The translations under genes and the position numbers were made by a program. The notes under the pieces are model-generated. The model was given only the letters and a program-made list of their open reading frames with translations, did no database searches and was not told the DNA's origin. Positions 1-5,405 of a stretch of DNA of 5,933 nt are shown piece after piece (within the stretch, counting starts at the first letter, position 1; each line of letters starts with the position of its first letter). This DNA is from Planctomycetota bacterium (lineage in GTDB: Bacteria > Planctomycetota > Phycisphaerae > UBA1845 > PWPN01). Location: NCBI GenBank assembly GCA_016209665.1, contig JACQVT010000792.1, positions 1 to 5,933 on the forward strand, given 5' to 3'.

Positions 1-372
1 AAAGGGCTGGACGCGGGGACGGCGTTCGAGATCCTGTCGATCGACATCGCCGACGTGGACGTCGGCACCAACCTGGGGGCCCAGTTGCAGGCCGACCAGG
101 CCGAGGCTGACAAGCGCCGCTTTCAGGCCGAGGCCGAAAAGCGGGCGGCGATGGCCCGGGCCCGCGAGGCGGAGATGGCGGCCACGGTCGTCGAGAACCA
201 GGCCAAGGTCGTCGAGGCCGAGGCGACCATCCCGCTGGCGATCGCCGAGGCGTTTCGCAGCGGCAACCTGGGGATCATGGACTTCTACCGTCTGAAGAAC
301 ATCCAGGCGGACACGACCATGCGCGACGCCATCGGCGGCAAGGGGTCGGCGAGCGACGCGAAGAAGAGTTGA
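1..372 (+). CDS. floA: Flotillin-like protein FloA, C-terminal part (5' end outside window)
   Basis: Reading frame 1 is open from the left edge and ends at TGA 370-372, giving the last 123 residues; the family is usually about 330 residues, so roughly the final third is present. A GTG at 55 is an internal valine, not a start, because the frame continues upstream with conserved-looking sequence ([15 protein letters not shown]). Visible parts are the end of the SPFH/PHB-like domain, an Ala/Glu/Lys/Arg-rich coiled coil ([20 protein letters not shown]), and the C-terminal block [20 protein letters not shown] followed by RDAIG, which is diagnostic for FloA (B. subtilis YqfA type). FloA proteins are membrane-attached scaffolds that oligomerise and organise membrane microdomains; they are commonly encoded next to NfeD proteins, which could lie left of the window. 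The tail SASDAKKS is variable. The membrane-inserting N-terminus cannot be seen. Confidence 0.95.
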   Translation, partial: KGLDAGTAFEILSIDIADVDVGTNLGAQLQADQAEADKRRFQAEAEKRAAMARAREAEMAATVVENQAKVVEAEATIPLAIAEAFRSGNLGIMDFYRLKNIQADTTMRDAIGGKGSASDAKKS

Positions 373-458
373 CGTCCCGGTCAGGGGCCGGCCTCGCTCC
401 GGGTTCGTCGCGGCACGAATTTCCTCGCCGGCTCGGGAGCGGGAAGGATCGTGTGGGT

Positions 459-462
459 GGAG
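459..462 (+). promoter_or_regulatory. Ribosome binding site of the proline-rich membrane protein gene
   Basis: GGAG lies 6 bases before the ATG at 469. The upstream in-frame GTG codons at 451 and 457 are closed by TGA at 463-465, so this site fixes the start at 469. Confidence 0.7.
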
Positions 463-468
463 TGAATC

Positions 469-1263
469 ATGTGGTATCAGGCGCTCATCCTGGCCCAGTC
501 CGGCGATGAACTGATCTACATCATTGCGGTGTTCGTGTTGGTTGGGCTGAGCTTCGGCGCGAACTGGCTCAAGGCAAAGATGGCGGAGTTGAAGCGGCCG
601 CAAGGGCCGGCGGGGCGCCCCAAGTATCGTCCGCCGGTGCCGCCGACGCGCCGCCCGCCCATCCCGCCGCTGCGGGAAGCGGACGAGCGGCCCGGCCGGG
701 CGAGATCCTCGTTTCCGCCGGCCGTTCCGCGGCCCACGATGTCCCGGCCGCAGCCGCCGGCCCGGCCGCCGGTTGCGGCTCCGCAGGCACGGCGCGGCGA
801 CCGCCCCAGCCCCGAACGCCCCGGGCCGCCGGCCGGCGGACGGGTCGGCCGTCCCATCGGCGAACGGACACTGGAAGAGCGCGGGACGGTCATCCGTGGC
901 GAATCGCCGCCGCCTATGGTGCCCGGAGCCCCCACGATCGAGGAGGAACCGGCCTGGCGGCTGCTGGTCCCCCGCGAGTCGGCTGCTCCCGAGACGCTGA
1001 GGTCGCCGCCCGCGGTGCCCGCGCCCGCCGCCAGGGATGACGCCAACACCTCCGGATCCCCTCTGACCACGCTGGCCGGCGGGATCGAGTCACTGGCCGG
1101 AAGTACGCCGGCCAAGGCGGGCTTTGCTCGCCGGGCTGCCTCCAGGGGCGGCCGGCGGAGCGCTGAGACGCCGTCGCTCCGCGGCCTCAGCGTGGCCGAT
1201 CTCCAGCGGGCCCTGATCCTCAAGGAGATGCTCGATCCGCCGCTGGCACTGCGGGACGTGTGA
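469..1263 (+). CDS. One-helix, proline-rich membrane protein downstream of floA (unknown function)
   Basis: I do not recognise a named family. The 264-residue product has one hydrophobic segment at about residues 14-35 (ELIYIIAVFVLVGLSFGANW), followed by basic residues (KAKMAELKR), which suggests an N-out, C-in anchor. Residues 43 to about 140 are very rich in Pro, Arg, Gly and Ala (PPVPPTRRPPIPP), and the region to about 235 is low complexity, so most of the chain should be disordered. The last 25 residues change character: LSVADLQRALILKEMLDPPL then ALRDV reads as a short amphipathic helix with a Pro-Pro turn, probably the conserved functional part. The start is fixed by a GGAG site and an upstream stop codon. 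It follows floA by 96 bases with no clear terminator between, so co-transcription is likely and a role with the flotillin scaffold is a reasonable inference. A 274-codon antisense frame over this region lacks such features. Confidence 0.8.
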   Translation: MWYQALILAQSGDELIYIIAVFVLVGLSFGANWLKAKMAELKRPQGPAGRPKYRPPVPPTRRPPIPPLREADERPGRARSSFPPAVPRPTMSRPQPPARPPVAAPQARRGDRPSPERPGPPAGGRVGRPIGERTLEERGTVIRGESPPPMVPGAPTIEEEPAWRLLVPRESAAPETLRSPPAVPAPAARDDANTSGSPLTTLAGGIESLAGSTPAKAGFARRAASRGGRRSAETPSLRGLSVADLQRALILKEMLDPPLALRDV

Positions 1264-1272
1264 CCCAGGGCT

Positions 1273-1737
1273 TTACGGCTCTTCCTCCGCGTTCTCCTCA
1301 TCGACAGGACGAGCATCCACGTCGACAAAGTCATCGTCACCTTCCCCCGCGGCGCCGGGCGGGCCGAAGTGCATGACGGTGAACCGGTTGCGGAACCGCC
1401 GTTTCAGCCGCTCGCGGATCAGCCTGCGGAATAGGGGGACCAGCAGCAACAAGCCGATGACGTCGGAGATGAGGCCGGGCGTGATGAGCAAGGCGCCGGC
1501 GATGAGGATCAGCAGGGCGTCGATCAGGGGATCGCCCGGCAGGCGGCCCTCGCCGAGTTCCCGCTGAATGCGGGAATACGTTTTGAGCCCCTCGCGCTTT
1601 GCCAGACCGGCACCGACCAGGGCGGGCAGGAGGATCAGCAGCAGGGTGGCCCCGACGCCGGCGGACTGGCCGATGCGGATGAGCAGGGCCAGCTCGACGA
1701 TCGGCCACAGGATGAACAGGACGACGAGAGGAAGCAT
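1273..1737 (-). CDS. fxsA: FxsA family membrane protein
   Basis: The 154-residue product matches the FxsA family in length (E. coli FxsA is about 158) and layout. Hydrophobic segments are at about residues 3-22, 28-46 and 72-101. The family hallmark is the segment LLITPGLISDVIGLLLLVP (83-101), corresponding to the LPGFFTDFLGLLLL-type motif of FxsA. After it comes a basic stretch (RRLIRERLKRRFRNRF) and an acidic tail (GEGDDDFVDVDARPVDEENA), also typical. E. coli FxsA is an inner-membrane protein whose overproduction relieves phage T7 exclusion by the F plasmid; the normal role of the family is not settled. The ATG at 1735-1737 has no Shine-Dalgarno sequence. The bases before it are CCC, CTTTT and then a 7-base repeat array, and an in-frame stop lies within that array (TGA at 1758-1756), so the start cannot move far upstream. 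The gene follows the oxidoreductase by 139 bases and converges with the plus-strand gene with 9 bases between stops. Confidence 0.92.
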   Translation of the reverse strand: MLPLVVLFILWPIVELALLIRIGQSAGVGATLLLILLPALVGAGLAKREGLKTYSRIQRELGEGRLPGDPLIDALLILIAGALLITPGLISDVIGLLLLVPLFRRLIRERLKRRFRNRFTVMHFGPPGAAGEGDDDFVDVDARPVDEENAEEEP

Positions 1738-1745
1738 GGGAAAAG

Positions 1746-1808
1746 CTATCGGCTGTCAGCTACCGACTATCAGCTATCAGCCATCAGCCATCGGTTGTCA
1801 GCTTTCAG
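1746..1808. repeat. Heptamer tandem repeat, nine units, before the fxsA start
   Basis: Nine contiguous 7-base units fill 63 bases: CTATCGG, CTGTCAG, CTACCGA, CTATCAG, CTATCAG, CCATCAG, CCATCGG, TTGTCAG, CTTTCAG (plus strand). The consensus is CTATCAG, read as CTGATAG on the coding strand of fxsA. Two units are perfect; the others differ from the consensus by one to three bases, almost all transitions. The array begins 8 bases from the fxsA ATG, separated by GGGAAAAG. ACCGA (1762-1766) and TCGGT (1791-1795) form an inverted repeat enclosing the best-conserved units. The same unit occurs at 5322-5342. Confidence 0.9.
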
Positions 1809-1819
1809 CCGCGGGCGAA

Positions 1820-1878
1820 CCGTCGCTTGCGCTCCGGGCTCTGATTGCTGCCCCTCAACGGCGGGCGACGCCCCGGCT
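1820..1878. repeat. Probable dispersed planctomycete-type intergenic repeat remnants
   Basis: On the minus strand this spacer reads from the oxidoreductase stop as AGCCGGGGCGTCGCCCGCCG (1878-1859) and later AGCCCGGAGCGCAAGCGACG (1840-1821). Both words resemble short GC-rich elements that I recall being scattered in many copies between genes of planctomycetes; this is memory, not a search. The first contains a small GGGC/GCCC hairpin (1863-1866 with 1870-1873) and overlaps the TAG stop codon of the oxidoreductase. Neither has the T tract of an intrinsic terminator. Confidence 0.45.
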
Positions 1879-3220
1879 ACACCTGGCTCGGCACGACGAA
1901 CGGGCCGCGGTAGTCGCGGGTCAGCAGGGCGTTGGCCTCGCGGTCGTTCCTGAACCGCTCGGTCTTGGGATCGAAGTTGAGTGTGCGGCCGGTGCGGAAC
2001 GCGATGTTCGCCAAGTGGCACAGGGCGGAGGAGTAGTATCCCTCCTCGATGTCCGCGTGCAGGTCCTCGATTTTCCCGCTGCGGACGGCCACGTGGAAGT
2101 TGGCGATGTGGTCGACGCTCGGTCCCTTACACTCCGGGCCTGGTTCCTTCTTCTCGAGCATGATCTCGACCGGGCCGTCGGTGCCGCGGATGGCCATGAC
2201 GCCCTTGGAGCCGTAGAAGAGGTTGCCCACCGTGCAGCCCCACTCGTCGTTGGTCTGTCGGCCGCGGACCTCGAACACCAGCAGGGTGCCGTCCTCGTAC
2301 TGCATCGTGGCGATCTGTGTGTTGGGGGTGACGCCCTGGTCCTGGTAGGTGTAGCGGCCGCCCATGCTGGCGACCTTGACGGGCAGCGTGCGGCCAAGGC
2401 CCCAGCGGGCGATGTCCATCTGGTGGACGCCCTGGTTGCCGATGTCCCCGTTGCCGTATTCCCAGTTCCAGTGCCAATTGTAATGGAACCGATTCTTGTT
2501 GAACGGTTGGACGTGGGCCGGCCCGGTCCACAGGTCGTAGTGCACGCCGGCGGGGGCCTGGGCTTCGTCCTGCTCGAATCCGATCGAGCCTCGGCCCTTG
2601 AAGCACAACGCGCGTGCCATATGAACTTCACCGATCACGCCCTCGCGGAGCATCTCCATGGCCCGGCGGACATCCCCGGCGGAGCGGGCCTGCGTGCCGT
2701 GCTGGACGATGCGGTTGTACTTGCGGGCGGCCTCGACCTGTTTGCGGCCCTCGAAGACGTTGTGGCAGCAGGGCTTCTCGACGTAGACGTCCTTGCCGGT
2801 CTGGCAGGCCCAGATCGCGGCCAGGGCGTGCCAGTGGTTGGGGGTGGCGATGGAGACGGCGTCCACTCCCTTGTCGTCCATCACGCGGCGGAGGTCGTAC
2901 TCGGTCTTGGGCGTCGGATTGCCTGCCGCCTCAACGACCTTGATCTGGCCGGCGTAGAGGCTCTCATCCACGTCGCACAGCGTGACCACGCGGACGTTCT
3001 TCGCCTTGGCGTGGCGCGAGACGTGGCCTTTGCCCTGGCCGTTGAACCCGATGCAGGCCACGCGGATTTCCTCGTTGGGCCCGCGCCGAGGCGGCGGCAC
3101 GGTTGCCGTCGGACGCCATCCGCCGGCGGTCCGGTCCTGCGTGGCGGCGCAGCCCGCCACGGCCGCGGCACCGGCGGTGAAGGATGATTTCAAAAACCTG
3201 CGACGGTCAATCTTCGACAT
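1877..3220 (-). CDS. Tat-exported Gfo/Idh/MocA family oxidoreductase, probable lipoprotein
   Basis: The 447-residue product starts at ATG 3220-3218, chosen because GGGAGG lies 5 bases upstream and a Tat signal follows at once: RRRFLK (residues 6-11), an alanine-rich core, then the lipobox VAGC with Cys24. A longer in-frame reading from 3376 would overlap the preceding gene and bury the signal. The Rossmann domain covers about 52-175: GFNGQGKGH (58-66) binds the dinucleotide, Asp83 in LCDVD ends strand 2 and suggests NAD(H), NHWH is at 128-131, and VEKP (147-150) supplies the conserved lysine 149. The C-terminal domain has DIGNQGVHQMDIARW (259-273), with His266 the likely catalytic histidine. 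The family oxidises or reduces sugars, inositols and derivatives; the substrate cannot be told from sequence. Planctomycetes carry many such exported copies, thought to act in polysaccharide breakdown. It lies 59 bases after the 678-residue protein gene. Confidence 0.93.
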   Translation of the reverse strand: MSKIDRRRFLKSSFTAGAAAVAGCAATQDRTAGGWRPTATVPPPRRGPNEEIRVACIGFNGQGKGHVSRHAKAKNVRVVTLCDVDESLYAGQIKVVEAAGNPTPKTEYDLRRVMDDKGVDAVSIATPNHWHALAAIWACQTGKDVYVEKPCCHNVFEGRKQVEAARKYNRIVQHGTQARSAGDVRRAMEMLREGVIGEVHMARALCFKGRGSIGFEQDEAQAPAGVHYDLWTGPAHVQPFNKNRFHYNWHWNWEYGNGDIGNQGVHQMDIARWGLGRTLPVKVASMGGRYTYQDQGVTPNTQIATMQYEDGTLLVFEVRGRQTNDEWGCTVGNLFYGSKGVMAIRGTDGPVEIMLEKKEPGPECKGPSVDHIANFHVAVRSGKIEDLHADIEEGYYSSALCHLANIAFRTGRTLNFDPKTERFRNDREANALLTRDYRGPFVVPSQV

Positions 3221-3225
3221 GGCTG

Positions 3226-3231
3226 CCTCCC
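3226..3231 (-). promoter_or_regulatory. Ribosome binding site of the oxidoreductase gene
   Basis: On the minus strand GGGAGG precedes the ATG at 3220 by 5 bases (CAGCC). It is a near-ideal Shine-Dalgarno sequence and decides the start in favour of the Tat signal. The two minus-strand genes preceded by heptamer repeats have nothing comparable. Confidence 0.8.
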
Positions 3232-3279
3232 AATGTTGGCCACGCTTGACGTTATCGGCGGGCGAGGCCGACGGCCCCG

Positions 3280-5316
3280 TCAGCGGTTCTGCTGCTTCTT
3301 GTCTTCCTCTTTCTTCTTGTCCTTGGCTTCCTGCGAGACTTCCTCGGGCGTCTTGATCGGATGACTCTTGCGCCACTCCTCCATGCCCGGCGGCGGAGGG
3401 AAGGCCTTATCGATGTCCAGGTCGCTCCTGCCGTACATCTCCTGGAGGCTGGCCCGGACATCGTCGTAACACCGCCGCTTGACGTCAAGCTGGTCGCCGG
3501 GCAGACGTTCCCAGACGATAAAGAGCAGGACCAGCGGCCGCTCGGGCTCGACGACGAACTGCAGGAGGGCGTCGGCGACGATCTGGTCCCAGGGAGGCAG
3601 CGTGCGGCGGCCCTCGCGATCGTCGGCCTTGTCGCCCTGGTACGCGGTGTAGACCACGTGGGCGTTGCGGGTCCGGGCCACGTACTCAGCGTACTGGCCG
3701 TTCGCCAGGGCCAAAAAGCCGCTCTCCAGCAGCGAGTGGATCAGCCAGATGGCTTCGTACTGGATGCCCGCGATCTCCTTGATCTGCAGTTGGATGAACT
3801 GCTGGAAGGTGTTCTGCGTGAAGATGGTCCGCACCTGGCCCGTGTACTGGTCCTTGTAGTTGGCGGCCAGGTAGTCATAGTACCTCATCGCCTGCTGTTC
3901 CCGGCCGGACAGGTACAGATCCATGATCGCCGACTGCAGGGTGTTGATGTGGAAGTCCCGGAACGCCTCGCCCGCGGTGTTGTCGACCTTCTCATCCTTC
4001 TCTGCGTACACCTTGCCGAGTTGCAGGCACTTCTGGTGGACCGCCTCGACGTATCGCCAGTCGGGCGACATGTCGAGGAACGATTCCTCGGGGTGTTCGA
4101 GGTTCGCCCGGAAAATGTACCGCCCCTGGCGGGCGAGCTGCCCGAGCGAGAACAGAACGATGCGGTCGGTGTTCAGCAGGTCGAAATCCTTGATGTTCTT
4201 GACCTCGCGCCCCTTCTGGGTGCCGTACATCCCCCAGTACATCGCGTGGGCCCAGGGCGTCCGCCAGTCGATGGAGATGGGCCTCTCCGGGCCGAGCTTG
4301 CCCGTCATCTCCTGCATGAACTTCGGGTCCATCTTATACTGCTCGCGCAGCACCTTGGCCCGCAAATAGCCGACCAGGACCTGCACGTCGTCGGCGGGGG
4401 CGGCGTCCAGCAACGCGAAGACTTTGGTGGTGTGTTCGTCGTAGGGCTTGTCGCTCTTGCGGAACCCGGCGAACCGCTTCTCGACCTGATACTGGGTGTA
4501 GGGCTTGAAGAACGAGATCTCCAGGGGGTGGAACTGGTTGGCGGCCCGGGTCTCGACGGTCACGTCGACGTCGATCTTCGCGAGGTCGTCGACGAGTTTG
4601 CCCACCGAGGGCCGTTGGGCGAGCAGGGCCTCCAGCGTCGGCGGGGCGTCGGCGACGGGCTTGAGGTAGTTGACCTGTTCCTCGTCGCTCACGCTCGCCG
4701 GCGGCGCGCCGAGCAGGCTGTCCATGGTCGTCGCCCATCTCCGTTTGTACGTCAGGTGATAGTCGTCCAGCCGGTCGCCTACTTTGTGGTAGAAGGTCCA
4801 GGCGAGCTGATGATACAGCGGGACGACCTTCTCATTGTTGGGGATGCCCTCGTCGCGGAGCAGCCGGATGCCGTTGTACACCCACTGCCAGCGTTCGCGG
4901 CTAGTGTGCGTCGCCACCGAGATGTTGTACGACATGTTCCAGGCCTGGAAGCTCCACACCGTCGCGAACCGGGGCTGAAGGGTGCAGATCCATTTGGCCA
5001 ACTGGTGCGACTCGTAGTATTTGCCTTGCTGCTTAAGCTCCTCCGCCCGCATCCACAGGAAGTCCGCGACGATGCCGCGGAAGGTGCCGCCCGCGGCGCT
5101 GACCCAGGCGTACTTGGGGGGCAGCTCCTTGTACAGGTTCGACTGCATCACAAGCTGCAAGTCCTTGCGCTGCCGATTGATCGGCGTCTGGAGGGCCGCG
5201 GCCAGGGTGATGCAGACCACGGCGGCGGCCAGCGCACCCACCTGGACCAGCGTCGCGGTGCGCTGGGCCGCGGCCTTCGCGAAAACAAACTCAGCCTGAT
5301 CAACGGTGGATGCCAT
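3280..5316 (-). CDS. Large membrane-anchored protein with TPR-like region, next to an ABC-2 permease (unknown function)
   Basis: I cannot name a family for this 678-residue product. A short cytoplasmic N-terminus is followed by one membrane helix at about 21-42 (TATLVQVGALAAAVVCITLA); the rest should lie outside the cytoplasm. Residues 84-135 look like TPR-type helical repeats (FLWMRAEELKQQGKYYESHQ, then a proline and an aromatic-rich helix), and the next part to about 200 is rich in Trp and Tyr. The middle contains an aromatic block near 350-365 (DWRTPWAHAMYWGMYG). The helical region continues to about 630, and the last 25 residues are highly charged (EAKDKKKEEDKKQQNR). No catalytic motif is evident. 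The start is ATG 5316 with no Shine-Dalgarno sequence: only CTTTT and a heptamer array precede it, with an in-frame TAG inside the array. It follows the permease by 88 bases on the same strand, so a partner or periplasmic accessory role for that transporter is inferred. Composition matches the neighbours; there is no frameshift. Confidence 0.85.
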   Translation of the reverse strand: MASTVDQAEFVFAKAAAQRTATLVQVGALAAAVVCITLAAALQTPINRQRKDLQLVMQSNLYKELPPKYAWVSAAGGTFRGIVADFLWMRAEELKQQGKYYESHQLAKWICTLQPRFATVWSFQAWNMSYNISVATHTSRERWQWVYNGIRLLRDEGIPNNEKVVPLYHQLAWTFYHKVGDRLDDYHLTYKRRWATTMDSLLGAPPASVSDEEQVNYLKPVADAPPTLEALLAQRPSVGKLVDDLAKIDVDVTVETRAANQFHPLEISFFKPYTQYQVEKRFAGFRKSDKPYDEHTTKVFALLDAAPADDVQVLVGYLRAKVLREQYKMDPKFMQEMTGKLGPERPISIDWRTPWAHAMYWGMYGTQKGREVKNIKDFDLLNTDRIVLFSLGQLARQGRYIFRANLEHPEESFLDMSPDWRYVEAVHQKCLQLGKVYAEKDEKVDNTAGEAFRDFHINTLQSAIMDLYLSGREQQAMRYYDYLAANYKDQYTGQVRTIFTQNTFQQFIQLQIKEIAGIQYEAIWLIHSLLESGFLALANGQYAEYVARTRNAHVVYTAYQGDKADDREGRRTLPPWDQIVADALLQFVVEPERPLVLLFIVWERLPGDQLDVKRRCYDDVRASLQEMYGRSDLDIDKAFPPPPGMEEWRKSHPIKTPEEVSQEAKDKKKEEDKKQQNR

Positions 5317-5321
5317 AAAAG

Positions 5322-5342
5322 CTATCAGCTATCAGCTATCAG
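5322..5342. repeat. Heptamer tandem repeat, three perfect units, before the 678-residue gene
   Basis: CTATCAG occurs three times in a row without error (plus strand; CTGATAG on the coding strand). The array begins 5 bases (AAAAG) from the ATG of the 678-residue protein gene. The junction AAAAGCTATC is identical to that at 1741-1750, and the word AGCCGCGGG, which overlaps the end of the long array (1807-1815), recurs 7 bases beyond this one (5350-5358). Confidence 0.9.
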
Positions 5343-5352
5343 CCAGACGAGC

Positions 5353-5371
5353 CGCGGGGTTCACCCCCGCG
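5353..5371. other. GC-rich hairpin between the heptamer arrays
   Basis: CGCGGGG (5353-5359) pairs perfectly with CCCCGCG (5365-5371) over 7 base pairs with a 5-base loop, TTCAC. No T tract follows on either strand, so an ordinary intrinsic terminator is unlikely. It lies between the permease and the 678-residue protein gene, so it could be a repeat-element stem or an RNA processing or attenuation point. Confidence 0.6.
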
Positions 5372-5383
5372 CATCTGTCTCTC

Positions 5384-5404
5384 TCACTTCTCACTTCGAA
5401 CTTC
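5384..5404. repeat. Second heptamer repeat type just after the permease stop
   Basis: Units TCACTTC, TCACTTC and GAACTTC stand in tandem (plus strand; GAAGTGA on the minus strand). The array ends one base before the permease stop codon (TCA at 5406-5408). Upstream GTCTCTC (5377-5383) may be a decayed further unit. The unit is different from CTATCAG but has the same period of 7. Confidence 0.75.
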
Positions 5405-5405
5405 T

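Noticed and set aside
373..468. Terminator or promoter between floA and the proline-rich gene
   Set aside because: I found GC-rich partial inverted repeats but no clean stem with T tract and no convincing -35/-10 pair, so only the ribosome binding site is reported.
516..1340. Minus-strand open frame of 274 codons opposite the proline-rich gene
   Set aside because: Its product is Arg/Gly/Ser low complexity with no signal or domain. The plus strand has a ribosome binding site, a membrane helix and a structured-looking C-terminus, and the frame would overlap the end of fxsA.
1746..1808. CRISPR array
   Set aside because: The unit is only 7 bases, tandem without spacers, and no cas gene is present. 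It is a simple tandem repeat.
1568..3187. Long plus-strand open frame of 539 codons
   Set aside because: It lies antisense to the oxidoreductase and the fxsA start and crosses the heptamer array. Its product has no recognisable domain, and long antisense frames are expected in GC-rich DNA. The minus strand encodes clear Gfo/Idh/MocA motifs.
3221..3376. Upstream extension of the oxidoreductase by 52 residues
   Set aside because: It would run into the 678-residue gene, lacks a ribosome binding site, and would put the Tat motif in the interior. GGGAGG and RRRFLK fix the start at 3220.
5353..5371. Rho-independent terminator
   Set aside because: The stem is strong but no T tract follows on either strand, and the genes on both sides point the same way with a likely shared role.
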